The notes: generated from the sequence alone by a model not told the origin. A stretch of DNA of 47,469 bases from Collinsella aerofaciens (GCF_018785265.1 NZ_WQPK01000004.1:1-47469), one strand, 5' to 3'. Numbered from the stretch's first letter, positions 34,675-43,790 are shown. Numbers and translations are program-made.

Positions 34675-35016
34675 AGATCCTCCTTGTGTTAAAGCCCCCG
34701 AGCTCTTGGTCACTCGTAGGGCAAAAGCCAGAGTTTGTAGCACTCTATCACAAGCGACGGGCACTGTCGCAGGGTAAAGCTAATAGATATTGCATATGCA
34801 CAAAAATGACTACAGCTTGTATGGAGTCACTCAAAGATGCCAGTCTGCCTGCAGATTATGCAGGCGTTGAAAATGCATAAAGGTGTGAATGAGCTGCGTC
34901 TGTTATCGAATACTCTTACCTATCAGAGTTGTGTGCTTTTCCTGCATAAAGTAAGGGTTTGCGCACGTCAGCGTGTTATTCTAGACATACGTAAATTCGT
35001 ATAAGTTGGAGGTAGC
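34675..35016. promoter_or_regulatory. Divergent control region of argS and the CarD-like gene
   Basis: No ORF. It holds a perfect palindrome TGCATATGCA (34791-34800) and further TGCAT/ATGCA boxes at 34858-34862, 34873-34880 and 34943-34950. TGCAT half-sites are typical of actinobacterial ArgR (arginine repressor) boxes, which would fit argS. I find no certain -10/-35 pair. Confidence 0.4.
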
Positions 35017-35502
35017 ATGTTCTCAATCGGTCAACACGTCATTCATCCGGGTCAGGGAGTCTGCACCGTCGTCGGTTTTAGGGACGACACGCCGCAGCCC
35101 ATGCTGCTGCTCGAGACCAAGCAGGGACATGCGCAGACGATCCTCATGTACCCCGTGGCGCAGGCCGATCGTTTGCACGCCGCCATCTCTCAGCAAGATG
35201 CCGAGCACCTGCTGAGCCACTATGACGAGCTGGAGTGCGACACCTTTACCGAGCGCAACAGCTCGCTTGAGGAGACGCACTTTAAGCAGCAGCTCAAGCT
35301 GGGCGCGCCCGAGACGGTCCGCGTGGCAAAGACCATGATGTACCGCATTCGCCAGGCCGAGGAAGCTGATAAAAAGCCCAGCTCCTACTACATGCGCGTA
35401 CTCAAGGAAGCCAAGCGCCGCTCCATCGAGGAGTTCGCCGTGGCCTTGGGCGTCACCGAGGAGGCCGCCGAAGCCCGCCTAGCCCAAGCCGCCCTCAACT
35501 AA
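35017..35502 (+). CDS. carD: CarD-family transcription regulator
   Basis: 161 residues. The N-terminal RNA polymerase interaction domain (as in CarD/CdnL and Mfd) is clear: FSIGQHVIHPGQGVCTVVGF, then a Tudor-like beta barrel to about residue 60. The C-terminal half is helical (VAKTMMYRIRQAEEADKK, VLKEAKRRSIEEFAVALGV) and would touch DNA near the -10. CarD proteins bind the polymerase beta subunit and steady the open complex, often at rRNA promoters. The start follows GGAGG by 7 bases. The gene is closed by the palindrome at 35515-35555. Confidence 0.88.
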   Translation: MFSIGQHVIHPGQGVCTVVGFRDDTPQPMLLLETKQGHAQTILMYPVAQADRLHAAISQQDAEHLLSHYDELECDTFTERNSSLEETHFKQQLKLGAPETVRVAKTMMYRIRQAEEADKKPSSYYMRVLKEAKRRSIEEFAVALGVTEEAAEARLAQAALN

Positions 35503-35514
35503 CCCAACCGCGCC

Positions 35515-35555
35515 AAAACCACCACAAAGGGGACAGGCACCTTTGTGGTGGTTTT
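35515..35555. repeat. REP-like palindrome R1, GGGGACAGG core
   Basis: A 16-bp perfect stem, AAAACCACCACAAAGG (35515-35530) with CCTTTGTGGTGGTTTT (35540-35555), loop GGACAGGCA. Near copies at 36225, 46983 and half of one at 47390. T-runs on both strands let it work as a bidirectional terminator. Confidence 0.92.
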
Positions 35556-35609
35556 CTTGTTCTAGTAGTATTCATTCTTATCGATACCCACGAGCACAAG
35601 GAGTCTCCT

Positions 35610-36209
35610 ATGGCAGAGCCGCTTACCGCCGGAATCACCCGCGACCGCGCGTTCGAACTGCTCAACGAGCACAACAAGGACCCGTTCCATATCACCCATG
35701 GCGAGACGGTCGAGGGCACTATGCGCTACTTTGCGCGCGAGTTCGACCCCGAGAACGAGGAGTTTTGGGGCATCGTCGGTCTGCTGCACGACCTGGATTG
35801 GGAGGAGCATGAGGACGACCCCATGAACCACACCATCTATGCTGCCGAGATTCTTAAGGGCGAAGGTGCGTCTCCAGAGCTCATTCGCGCCATCCAGACG
35901 CACACGTCCGACTTCAACACCTCGCTGCCCAAGCCCGAGCTGCAGATGGAAAAGATCCTGTTTGCCTGCGATGAGCTCACCGGCCTGATCGGCGCTGCAG
36001 TCATCATGCGCCCGAGCAAGAGCGTTATGGACTTTACGACCAAGTCGCTCAAGAAGAAGTTCAAGGACAAGCGCTTTGCCGCCGGCTGCTCGCGCGACGT
36101 GATTTCGCAGGGCGCCGAGATGTTGGGCTGGGAGCTCCCCGAGCTCTTTGACCGCACCATCGCGGCCATGCAGTCCTTCGCCCCCGACCGCGATACCTTC
36201 CAGGCCTAA
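35610..36209 (+). CDS. HD-domain phosphohydrolase
   Basis: 199 residues. HD fold with ITHGETVEGTMRYFARE, the metal pair in VGLLHDLDWEEH, then HTIYAAEILKGEG and a last acidic site in FACDELTGLI. HD proteins cleave phosphates from nucleotides or other small phosphates; the substrate is not clear here. The start follows AAGGAG. The gene is bracketed by two copies of the same REP-like palindrome (35515 and 36225). Confidence 0.8.
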   Translation: MAEPLTAGITRDRAFELLNEHNKDPFHITHGETVEGTMRYFAREFDPENEEFWGIVGLLHDLDWEEHEDDPMNHTIYAAEILKGEGASPELIRAIQTHTSDFNTSLPKPELQMEKILFACDELTGLIGAAVIMRPSKSVMDFTTKSLKKKFKDKRFAAGCSRDVISQGAEMLGWELPELFDRTIAAMQSFAPDRDTFQA

Positions 36210-36224
36210 CCGCCCACGCCACCT

Positions 36225-36265
36225 AAAACCACCACGAAGGGGACAGGCACCTTTGTGGTGGTTTT
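36225..36265. repeat. REP-like palindrome R2
   Basis: Same as the copy at 35515 with one change in the left stem (CACGAAGG for CACAAAGG); identical loop GGACAGGCA. It lies between the converging HD and proA genes. Confidence 0.92.
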
Positions 36266-36279
36266 CGTTTACGAGGGGT

Positions 36280-37566
36280 TTAGGGGCGGACCTGGCCGGT
36301 GCCGCGGAGCTTGTATTTGTAGGTGGTGAGGGCCTCGGCGGCGAAGGGGCCACGGGCGTGGAGTTTTTGGGTCGAGATGCCGATCTCGGCGCCCAGGCCA
36401 AACTCGCCGCCGTCAGTGAAGCGCGTGCTGGCGTTGGCGTACACGGCCGAGGCATCGACCGCATCCAGGAAGCGCTCGCAAGCATCCGTGTCCTCGGCAA
36501 CGATGGCCTCGGAGTGCATCGTGCCGTAGCGGTTGATGTGTGCGATGGCCTCGTCCTCGCTCGCCACGACCTTCACGCTCATCTCGAGAGCCAGGTACTC
36601 GCGACCCCAGTCCTCCTCAGTCGCGGCGACGTAGTTGTCGCCCTCGGCAAGCCCAGCGTCGGCGCATGCGGCGCACGTGGCCTCGTCGCCGTGAATCAGT
36701 ACGCCGTGGTCGTGCAGCACGGCAACGACCGCCGGCAAAAACGAATCTGCCACAGCACGGTCGACCAGCAGCGACTCGGCGGCATTGCACACGCCTACGC
36801 GCTGGGTCTTGGCATTGACGATAATGTTGAGCGCCTTATCAAAGTCGGCGGATTCATGCACGTAGATGTGGCAGTTGCCCGTGCCCGTCTCGATCACCGG
36901 CACAAGCGACTCGCGCACGCAGCGCTGGATCAAGCCTGCACCGCCGCGCGGAATGAGTACGTCGACGATACCGCGGAGCTTCATGAGCTCGCCGGTGGCC
37001 TCGCGGTCGGTGGACTCGATCATCGACACGGCCTCGCGCGGGAAGCCCTTGGCCTCGAGCGCATCGGCCAGCAGCTCGGCGATCATGGCACACGAGTGAT
37101 AGGCCAGCGAGCCGCCGCGCAGAATGCAGGCGTTGCCGGTGCGGATGCAGATGCCCGCGGCGTCGGCTGTCACATTGGGGCGCGCCTCGTAGACCATGGC
37201 AACCAGACCCAACGGCACGCTCACGCGGGTCAGGTCCACACCGCTCGCAAGCACGCGGTGGTCGAGCACGCGGCCGACGGGATCGGGCAGCTCGGCGAGC
37301 TTTTCCAGGCCGGCGGCCATGCCCTCGACGCGCTCGGGCGTCAGCAGCAGACGGTCGAGCAGACCGGCCGAAGTGCCCGCATCGCGTGCGGCGGACATAT
37401 CGAGCTCGTTAGCGGCGACGATGGAGTCGACACCGTTGCGCAGTGCTGCGGCCATGGCGCGCACGGCCTCCTGACGCTGCTCATCGCTCGCCGTGGCAAG
37501 CGAGGCCGACGCTGCCTTGGCGGCAACGGCAAGATCGTGGACATACGTGGCTATATCGACCGACAT
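36280..37566 (-). CDS. proA: Gamma-glutamyl phosphate reductase
   Basis: 428 residues. Second step of proline synthesis: NADPH-dependent reduction of glutamyl 5-phosphate to the semialdehyde. Family signs: PLGLVAMVYEARPNVTADAA, GNACILRGGS, IPRGGAGLIQ and the active Cys in KTQRVGVCNAAES. The start ATG follows AAAGGG. proB lies 1.6 kb away on the same strand, separated by a plus-strand peptidase gene, so proA and proB are not one transcript. Confidence 0.97.
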   Translation of the reverse strand: MSVDIATYVHDLAVAAKAASASLATASDEQRQEAVRAMAAALRNGVDSIVAANELDMSAARDAGTSAGLLDRLLLTPERVEGMAAGLEKLAELPDPVGRVLDHRVLASGVDLTRVSVPLGLVAMVYEARPNVTADAAGICIRTGNACILRGGSLAYHSCAMIAELLADALEAKGFPREAVSMIESTDREATGELMKLRGIVDVLIPRGGAGLIQRCVRESLVPVIETGTGNCHIYVHESADFDKALNIIVNAKTQRVGVCNAAESLLVDRAVADSFLPAVVAVLHDHGVLIHGDEATCAACADAGLAEGDNYVAATEEDWGREYLALEMSVKVVASEDEAIAHINRYGTMHSEAIVAEDTDACERFLDAVDASAVYANASTRFTDGGEFGLGAEIGISTQKLHARGPFAAEALTTYKYKLRGTGQVRP

Positions 37567-37678
37567 GGGCGGCCCTTTCTCCTAGAAGTTTGCAACCATG
37601 GTAGCCGATTTGCGCATGGCCTCGCCCGCGGCGGTAGAATTGGTCAACCCGAAACACCGCAACGAACGGAAGACTCAC

Positions 37679-39097
37679 ATGGCCCTCATCACTTCGTACC
37701 ACGTCCTCGGCCTGTATGTCGAGGACCACAGCATCGACGTCCCCCTCGACTGGCGCGGCCTGGAGCCGATGCTCCTGGCCGTCGGCAGCACCATGCGCCG
37801 CGGCGCTATACCGACACCCATCGCCGGCGCGCCCGAGAGCATCAAGCTCTTCTACCGCGTGGTTTGCGCACCCGACCGCATCAACGACGACCTGCCGCTC
37901 CTTCTCTTTTTGCAGGGTGGCCCCGGTGGCGAGAGCCCGCGTCCGCTGTCGCCCACAAGCGATGGCTGGATCGAAGAGGCCGTCAAGCATTTCCGCGTCG
38001 TGCTGCCCGACCAGCGCGGTACCGGGCGCAGCAGCTGTGTAGACGGGCGCACGATTGCCGCACTGGGCGAGCGCGCCGAGGCGGCCGGCTCCGATGCTGC
38101 CCGCTCGCAGGCGGACTTCCTCAAGCGCCACCTCGCCTGCTCCATCGTGCGCGATTTTGAGTACCTGCGCCTGGTGGGCTTTGGCGGCAGGCCCTGGGTC
38201 ACGCTCGGGCAGAGCTACGGCGGCTTTTTGACGCTGAGCTACCTGTCGCTCTTCCCCGAAGGCATGGCGGCAAGCTTTACCTGCGGCGGAATTCCGCACG
38301 TGCCGGCGAGCGCCAGCGAGGTCTACGCGCACACCTTCCCGCGCATGGCCGCCAAGACGCAGCAGTATTACGACCGCTACCCCGCTGACGTCGAGCGCGT
38401 GGCGGCCCTTGCCGACGCGCTTGAGGAGCAAAAGCCTGTGCTACCCGACGGCTCGCCGATGACGGTCGAACGCCTGCAGCTCATGGGCAGCGACTTTGGC
38501 ATGAAGCCGAGCTTTGAGCGCATGCACTGGATCATCGATCATGCGTTTGCTGATGGCGACGGTACGCCGAGCTGCGGTTCCTCGGTATCCGACAGCTTTT
38601 TGATGCGTGCCTTCGAGCGTACCAACACGCGCACGAATCCGCTGTACTGGACGCTGCAGGAGTTCATCTACGCCGACGGCGACACCATGCCCATTCAGTG
38701 GGCAGCGGCAGAAGAGAAAGCTCATCGTGCCGAGTTCGACACGCTCGCGCGCCCGCTCATGTTTACCGGCGAGGCCATGTTCCCGTGGATGTTCGAGCAG
38801 ATGCCCGAACTTAAGCCCTTCAAGCCGGCGATGGATCTGCTGATGGAAGACACCAGCTGGGACAAGATCTACGACCCGCAGCGACTGGCGTGCAACGAGG
38901 TGCCCCTGCAGGCCGCAGTGTATTTCGACGACATGTACGTCGATTCGGGCCTGCAGCTCGATACGCTCAGCCGCGTGGGCAACTCGCATGCCTGGGTGAC
39001 CAACGAGTTCGAGCACGACGGTCTACACGGCGGCGTGGTGTTCAAGCACCTCTTCAACGAAGCCCTCAACCGCGGAGACCTGCGCCGGATCTTCTAG
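37679..39097 (+). CDS. S33-family alpha/beta hydrolase, prolyl aminopeptidase-like
   Basis: 472 residues from the ATG at 37679, after GGAAG. The alpha/beta hydrolase core has the oxyanion motif LQGGPGGESP, DQRGTGRSS and the nucleophile elbow GQSYGG; a likely His is in NSHAWVTNEFEHDGLHGG. This resembles proline iminopeptidase (S33), which removes N-terminal proline from peptides; the long cap domain fits the larger actinobacterial type. Its place between proA and proB supports a proline role, by inference. No signal peptide, so cytoplasmic. Confidence 0.82.
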   Translation: MALITSYHVLGLYVEDHSIDVPLDWRGLEPMLLAVGSTMRRGAIPTPIAGAPESIKLFYRVVCAPDRINDDLPLLLFLQGGPGGESPRPLSPTSDGWIEEAVKHFRVVLPDQRGTGRSSCVDGRTIAALGERAEAAGSDAARSQADFLKRHLACSIVRDFEYLRLVGFGGRPWVTLGQSYGGFLTLSYLSLFPEGMAASFTCGGIPHVPASASEVYAHTFPRMAAKTQQYYDRYPADVERVAALADALEEQKPVLPDGSPMTVERLQLMGSDFGMKPSFERMHWIIDHAFADGDGTPSCGSSVSDSFLMRAFERTNTRTNPLYWTLQEFIYADGDTMPIQWAAAEEKAHRAEFDTLARPLMFTGEAMFPWMFEQMPELKPFKPAMDLLMEDTSWDKIYDPQRLACNEVPLQAAVYFDDMYVDSGLQLDTLSRVGNSHAWVTNEFEHDGLHGGVVFKHLFNEALNRGDLRRIF

Positions 39098-39117
39098 CAA
39101 AGGAGTGTCCCCACCTG

Positions 39118-39148
39118 CCGGCACAATAGGAACGTCCCCAAGTGCCGG
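39118..39148. repeat. GTCCCC-loop hairpin H1
   Basis: CCGGCAC (39118-39124) pairs with GTGCCGG (39142-39148); the 17-base loop contains AACGTCCCCAA. A second AGTGTCCCCA lies just upstream at about 39104. Its stem is unlike R1-R3, but it shares their core. Confidence 0.7.
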
Positions 39149-39153
39149 AAAAG

Positions 39154-39200
39154 GAGAGGCAGCACTGCTGGCAAAACGAGCCGCAGCGCTGCCTCTCTTT
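39154..39200. terminator. Terminator between the S33 peptidase and proB
   Basis: GAGAGGCAGC pairs with GCTGCCTCTC around a 24-base middle, followed by TTT on the plus strand. It overlaps the proB stop codon. Confidence 0.6.
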
Positions 39201-40326
39201 ATGCAAACACTATCAAGTTGTCCCTATGGATTGCGGGCTTCTCGGCCAGGTCTGCGAGCAGGCGGTTGCTGGCAATCTGGTCCTGGCGGCGGCCGGCGGC
39301 AAGCTCCAGCACGTCCGAATCGGCCTCGGCGATACCGCGGGCGACAACCATGCCGCTCGGGTCGCACACGTCGAGCACATCGCCCTCGGCAAACTGGCCA
39401 TCGACCTCGCGAATACCCACCGCGAGCAGCGACGATCCGCGGCTGACCAGCGCCTTCGCGGCGCCGTCATCGACCGTCACCGAGCCGTGCGCCTTGTCGC
39501 CCAGTGCAATCCACAGCTTGCGGGGTGCAATGTCCAGGCGCTCCGCCGGCGGATCGAACAGCGTGCCCACGCTCTCGCCGCGGGCCAAACGCACGAGCGC
39601 ATCGGGCTCCTCGCCCGAGCAAATCACGCTCTGAATGCCGGCCGTCATGAGAATGCGGCTTGCACGGATCTTGGTGATCATGCCGCCCGTGCCCACCGAT
39701 GTGGAAGAATCGCCCGCCGAGGCGATGATCTTGGCGTCGATCTTATGCACGACCGGGACGAACTCGGCCGTAGGATCCTCGTGCGGATTGGCGGTGTAGA
39801 GGCCATCGATGTCCGAGAGCGTCACGCACAGATCGGCAGAAACCAGGCAGCTCACAAGCGCCGCCAGCGTGTCGTTGTCGCCAAACTTGATCTCATCGAC
39901 GGTGACGGTATCGTTCTCGTTGACGACCGGCACCACACCCAGCTCCACAAGGCGCAGCAGGGCGTCGCGCGCGTGCAGGTAGGACGTGCGGCGCGCCGTG
40001 TCGTGACGCGTGAGCAGCACGAGCGAGGTGAGCAGGTCGCGCGCATGGAACTCCTCGTCGTAGGCCGACGAGATGATGCACTGACCGGCCGAGGCGCAGG
40101 CCTGCAGGCTCGGCAGGTCACCGACCGGCTTACGGTCGAAGCCCAGCACGAGATAGCCGCAGGCAATGGCGCCCGAGCTCACCACGACCAGGCGCCAGCC
40201 AAGCTCGCGCAGCGCTGCGGCCTGATCGGCAAGCCCGCCGATAAAGGCGCGGTTGACCTTGCCGTCGGCGCCCACCACCGTGGACGAACCGATCTTTACC
40301 ACCATCGTTTTATAAGAAGTCGTCAT
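39199..40326 (-). CDS. proB: Glutamate 5-kinase with PUA domain
   Basis: 375 residues. First step of proline synthesis: ATP phosphorylation of glutamate. The amino-acid kinase fold shows VVKIGSSTV, VVSSGAIACG, NENDTVTVDEIKFGDND and the control segment GTGGMITKIRAS; a C-terminal PUA domain lies at about 280-360. Full length. The family is feedback-inhibited by proline. It ends against the terminator at 39154-39200. Confidence 0.96.
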   Translation of the reverse strand: MTTSYKTMVVKIGSSTVVGADGKVNRAFIGGLADQAAALRELGWRLVVVSSGAIACGYLVLGFDRKPVGDLPSLQACASAGQCIISSAYDEEFHARDLLTSLVLLTRHDTARRTSYLHARDALLRLVELGVVPVVNENDTVTVDEIKFGDNDTLAALVSCLVSADLCVTLSDIDGLYTANPHEDPTAEFVPVVHKIDAKIIASAGDSSTSVGTGGMITKIRASRILMTAGIQSVICSGEEPDALVRLARGESVGTLFDPPAERLDIAPRKLWIALGDKAHGSVTVDDGAAKALVSRGSSLLAVGIREVDGQFAEGDVLDVCDPSGMVVARGIAEADSDVLELAAGRRQDQIASNRLLADLAEKPAIHRDNLIVFA

Positions 40327-40373
40327 ACGTCAAACCAATCAACTGTTCAGCGAACGGGCGAACGGGCAACGAG

Positions 40374-40412
40374 AAAATGATCCGTTTTCCTCCGTCCCCA
40401 AGGGATCATTTT
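40374..40412. repeat. GTCCCC-loop hairpin H2
   Basis: AAAATGATCC (40374-40383) and GGATCATTTT (40403-40412), perfect 10-bp stem; the 19-base loop contains CCGTCCCCAAG. It overlaps the pncB stop (TGA inside the right arm) and could end pncB transcription. Confidence 0.85.
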
Positions 40413-41911
40413 GCCCAGGGGAAAGCCGAGGCCGCGGCCATGTTCTTGCGCACGAGCTCGTCGCGCACCTGAGCCAGGCCCTGCTCCATGCCCACCACAT
40501 AGGTCTGCGGGTACAGGAAGCGCTTATAAGCGGCGTCCAGATGATCGAGCGCCCAAGCACAGCGCTCGCGCGCGTCCTGAATGCTCTCACGCGGAGCCAC
40601 CGCACTGCCATCGCGCACGATCGGCACCAGCAGCTCGCGATACTCGAGTTCGGACACGTCGGTCACCAGGGCGGCATCGTTCACGGCCACAAGGGTATTG
40701 CCGCGCGCGGCGCCCTCCCCCGCCAGATGGTCCTCGTCGTAGATCATGTCGCAGACCGGGCCGCCAAAGCCGTCGTAATAACGGCGCACGCGTTGCACAC
40801 CCGGGATCGTGCGCTTGTATGGCTGCTCGGAAAGCTTCACCACCGGCGTCCACGGCTCCGCGTCGCTCGCACGACGGGCCGAAAGCTTGTACACGCCGCC
40901 CAGCGCAGGCTGATCGTAGCAGGTCGCAAGCTTGGTACCCACGCCAAAGCTGTCGATGGGCGCGCCCTGGTCGAGCAGCGACTGAATCGTGTACTCATCC
41001 AAATCGTTAGAAACCGAGATCCCCACATAGGGCAGGCCCTCGGCATCAAAACGGCCGCGCACATACTTGGAGAGCTTGGCGAGGTCGCCGGAGTCGATGC
41101 GAATGGCCGACAGGCGCTCGCCCACCGCTTCCATCTCCTTGGCAACCGTAATGGCATGCTCGCAACCCTCGCGTACGTCGTAGGTGTCGATGAGCAGCGT
41201 GCAGTTCTTGGGACTCGACTTAGCAAAAGCCCGGAATGCCTCGAGCTCGGAGTCGAAGCTCATGACCCAGCTGTGCGCATGCGTGCCAAAGACGGGAATA
41301 CCGTAGCGGCGGCCGGCGAGCACATTGGACGTAGAGGAGCAGCCGGCAACGTAGCTCGCGCGCGCGACGGCCAGCCCGCCATCGGGACCCTGGGCGCGGC
41401 GCAGGCCAAACTCGGCAACGGGACGGCCGTCCGCCGCCAGCACCACGCGCGCCGTCTTGGTGGCGACAAGCGTCTGGAAGCCGACGATGTTGAGCAGCGC
41501 CGTTTCGAGCAGCTGGCACTCCAGCGCGGGACCGGTGACGCGAACCATGGGTTCGCGCGGAAAGACGAGCTCGCCCTCGGGGACGGCGTCGATGTTTACA
41601 TGTGCACGAAAATCGCGCAGGTAGTCGAGGAAAGCAGGCTTGAACATCGCGCCGCCGGCCGGGGCCTGGAGTGAGGCGAGGTAGTCGATATCCTCGGGCG
41701 TAAAGCGCAGGTTCTCGACCAGCTCGGGCAGCTCGGCGGTGCCGCACATGACGGCATAGGCGCTGCCAAAGGGATGGTCGCGGTAAAACGCGGTAAAACA
41801 ACCCTGCTCATTGGCCTTGCCGCTCTCCCACAGGCCCTGGGCCATAGTGAGCTCGTACAGATCGGTGAGCATTGCAATGTCGGTGGGATGCGAGATGTCG
41901 GTCAAAGCCAT
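40406..41911 (-). CDS. pncB: Nicotinate phosphoribosyltransferase
   Basis: 501 residues from the ATG at 41911 (ribosome site AAAGG); the open frame upstream is Ser/Arg-rich and not family-like. It makes nicotinate mononucleotide in NAD salvage. Visible: TDLYELTMAQGLWESG, YLASLQAPAGG, GTHAHSWVMSFDSE, LIDTYDVREG, the phosphate site IRIDSGDLA and GVGTKLATCYDQPALGG. Length is usual for the Gram-positive type. Confidence 0.95.
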   Translation of the reverse strand: MALTDISHPTDIAMLTDLYELTMAQGLWESGKANEQGCFTAFYRDHPFGSAYAVMCGTAELPELVENLRFTPEDIDYLASLQAPAGGAMFKPAFLDYLRDFRAHVNIDAVPEGELVFPREPMVRVTGPALECQLLETALLNIVGFQTLVATKTARVVLAADGRPVAEFGLRRAQGPDGGLAVARASYVAGCSSTSNVLAGRRYGIPVFGTHAHSWVMSFDSELEAFRAFAKSSPKNCTLLIDTYDVREGCEHAITVAKEMEAVGERLSAIRIDSGDLAKLSKYVRGRFDAEGLPYVGISVSNDLDEYTIQSLLDQGAPIDSFGVGTKLATCYDQPALGGVYKLSARRASDAEPWTPVVKLSEQPYKRTIPGVQRVRRYYDGFGGPVCDMIYDEDHLAGEGAARGNTLVAVNDAALVTDVSELEYRELLVPIVRDGSAVAPRESIQDARERCAWALDHLDAAYKRFLYPQTYVVGMEQGLAQVRDELVRKNMAAASAFPWAK

Positions 41912-41993
41912 GGGGCGACCTTTCGGATGCGTTGTGCAGAGGTTGAGGGTTGGGCGAGACGGACGTGCGGGCATGGAGCCCGGCGCGAACAGG

Positions 41994-42479
41994 TTAGTGC
42001 AGGCCCATGCTGCCCGTGATCGTGTAGACCATAAAGACGATAAACGCGATGAGGGCGAGCACGATGATGATTTTTTGAGCCGGTGCCATGCCAGGGATCT
42101 CATTCTCGCCCGTAGGCTCCTTGGAGGTGACCATGCGCTGGGCAAAGGTCATCTCGTCACGGCTCGGCTTGGGCTCGACGGACTTGGGACGAGCGGCCTT
42201 TTTAGGCTGAGGTTTGGGCGCGGTGGGCGCGGGCTTCGCGGCGACGAGCTTGGGCGCAGGCTTCGCGGCGGCGGGCTTGGGTGCGGGCGCGGGCGCCGGT
42301 GCGGATGCGGCGTTCGCGGCGACCTCCTCGGCCTTCGCACGCTCGGCACGCAGGGCAGCCAGCTCCTCACGCTCGCGGCGTGCCTCTTCCTGGGCCTCGC
42401 GACGAGCCTTCTCGGCGCGGAGCTCTTCCAACTCGGCGCGCTCCTCGGCAGACAGTGGTTGGGACTCAAGCTCGGCCAT
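41994..42479 (-). CDS. Tail-anchored coiled-coil protein of unknown function
   Basis: 161 residues from the ATG at 42479; a start 12 codons upstream is weaker. The N-terminal 70 residues are a charged coiled coil (ERAELEELRAEKARREAQEE). A Pro/Ala/Lys-rich linker with PKPAAAKPAPK-type repeats follows, then one C-terminal membrane helix (KIIIVLALIAFIVFMVYTIT). No enzyme motif. A cytoplasmic scaffold tied to the membrane is likely. Confidence 0.75.
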   Translation of the reverse strand: MAELESQPLSAEERAELEELRAEKARREAQEEARREREELAALRAERAKAEEVAANAASAPAPAPAPKPAAAKPAPKLVAAKPAPTAPKPQPKKAARPKSVEPKPSRDEMTFAQRMVTSKEPTGENEIPGMAPAQKIIIVLALIAFIVFMVYTITGSMGLH

Positions 42480-42543
42480 GGTACAGCCCTTTCTTTTAAA
42501 AAAAGCCGCCGACACAATGTCAGCGGCTTATCAAATCCAAGGG

Positions 42544-42616
42544 TGGAGACGAAGGGAGTCGAACCCTCGGCCTCTGCCATGCGACGGCAGCGCTCTCCCA
42601 ACTGAGCTACGTCCCC
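42544..42616 (-). tRNA. tRNA-Ala (anticodon CGC)
   Basis: Acceptor GGGGACG with CGTCTCC, D-arm GCTC/GAGC, anticodon stem CTGCC/GGCAG with loop GTCGCAT, T-arm GAGGG-TTCGACT-CCCTT. Confidence 0.95.
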
Positions 42617-42675
42617 AGGACAAGTTGATATTTTACCTACGGCTCGCCAACTGTCAACGCCCAATACCCAGTCTT

Positions 42676-42688
42676 TTTGGGACGGGGC
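42676..42688. repeat. GCCCCGTCCCAAA motif, minus strand
   Basis: The 13-base motif recurs on the plus strand at 22616-22628, right after a terminator. It carries the same CCGTCCC core as H2 and H3. Confidence 0.45.
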
Positions 42689-42720
42689 TGTTTTGACTAC
42701 TTTTCGAACGCCCGAGCCAC

Positions 42721-42759
42721 CCGATGATTATTTATCCCCCGTCCCAGAAAAATCATCGG
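42721..42759. repeat. GTCCC-loop hairpin H3
   Basis: CCGATGATT (42721-42729) and AATCATCGG (42751-42759), perfect 9-bp stem; the 21-base loop contains CCCCCGTCCCAGA. It lies 9 bases past the radical SAM stop. Confidence 0.85.
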
Positions 42760-42767
42760 CGAACGCG

Positions 42768-43706
42768 CTACTTTGCGCTGGTGAGGACACCGGTGGTGTC
42801 GAACGCCGGGGTAAAGCTCTCGTCTACCGCTCCGCCTTCTTGCCAGAACATCGTCGTAAAGCCCAGGTCGTCGGCATGGTCGAGCACCTGCTCGTACTCC
42901 TCGCGCGTCACGGCGCGTGCCAACTCGCCGCCTTGCTCGCGCATGAGCGCATTGGGCGTGTACTGGTTCATGACCGAAATCGGCACGTCGCCCACCGTCT
43001 GCCACACCAGGTCCAGCACGCGGCACGAATCGTCCGCATGTCCCGGCAGCACTAGGTGACGCACGATGATGCCGCGCTTCATGAGCCCCTCGTCGTCCAC
43101 CAGCTCTCCCCCGCGGCGCTCGACCTCGCGCGCCATCTGTGCCAGGCCCGACACGGCCGCGCGCGGGTAATCCTTAATATGAGAAAGTGACTGAGCAAGC
43201 TCGGCATCAGCATATTTAAAGTCGGTGAGCCACACATCAACCAGGTCACCCAGGGCAGCAACGGCACTCGCCCGCTCATAGCCGCTCGTGTTGTAGACGA
43301 TCGGGATGTCCAGCCCGCGCTCCCGCGCTTCGTCAATCGCGGCCGGCAGCAGGTGAGCATAATGCGTCGCAGTCACCAGGTTAATGTTGTTGGCGCCCTG
43401 GTCCTGCAGCTCCAGCATAATCTCGACCAAGCGCTCGGGCGAAATCTCAAGACCGAAATTGCCCGTCGAGATCTCGTGGTTTTGGCAGTAGACGCATTTG
43501 AGCGAACAGCCGCTAAAGAAAATCGTGCCCGAGCCGGCCTCACCCGAAATGGGCGGCTCCTCCCACATATGGAGCGCCGCGCGGGCGACTTTAAGCGTGT
43601 CGTCGGCACCGCACACGCCATGCGCGCCCTCGTCGCGTGCCGCGCCGCAACGGCGTGGACACAAATGGCAGGCGGGCGAAAAAAGTTCGGTCAACGACGT
43701 CGGCAT
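42768..43706 (-). CDS. Radical SAM protein, PflA-like (anaerobic)
   Basis: 312 residues from the ATG at 43706, 9 bases after GGAG; a TTG five codons upstream would cover the ribosome site. The SAM cluster motif is CSLKCVYCQN, with FFSGCS before it; ACHLCPRRCGA and GVCGADD near the N-terminus add four Cys, perhaps for an extra cluster. Close to the pyruvate formate-lyase-activating-like/AmmeMemoRadiSam-type proteins of anaerobes; substrate unknown. The family needs [4Fe-4S] clusters, which links it to the SUF system of this window. Confidence 0.85.
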   Translation of the reverse strand: MPTSLTELFSPACHLCPRRCGAARDEGAHGVCGADDTLKVARAALHMWEEPPISGEAGSGTIFFSGCSLKCVYCQNHEISTGNFGLEISPERLVEIMLELQDQGANNINLVTATHYAHLLPAAIDEARERGLDIPIVYNTSGYERASAVAALGDLVDVWLTDFKYADAELAQSLSHIKDYPRAAVSGLAQMAREVERRGGELVDDEGLMKRGIIVRHLVLPGHADDSCRVLDLVWQTVGDVPISVMNQYTPNALMREQGGELARAVTREEYEQVLDHADDLGFTTMFWQEGGAVDESFTPAFDTTGVLTSAK

Positions 43707-43790
43707 AAAAACATGCTCCAAAACAACGATTCAGCAGCTCAAACGTAAAGGCCCGGACCGCGCAGACGGCTCCAAGACCAAGGCGCCGTA

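Noticed and set aside
32809-34692. 627-codon frame on the plus strand
   Set aside because: Antisense to argS; Val/Gly/Ala-rich shadow.
36148-38160. 670-codon frame on the plus strand
   Set aside because: Covers parts of three real genes in other frames, and no family features appear.
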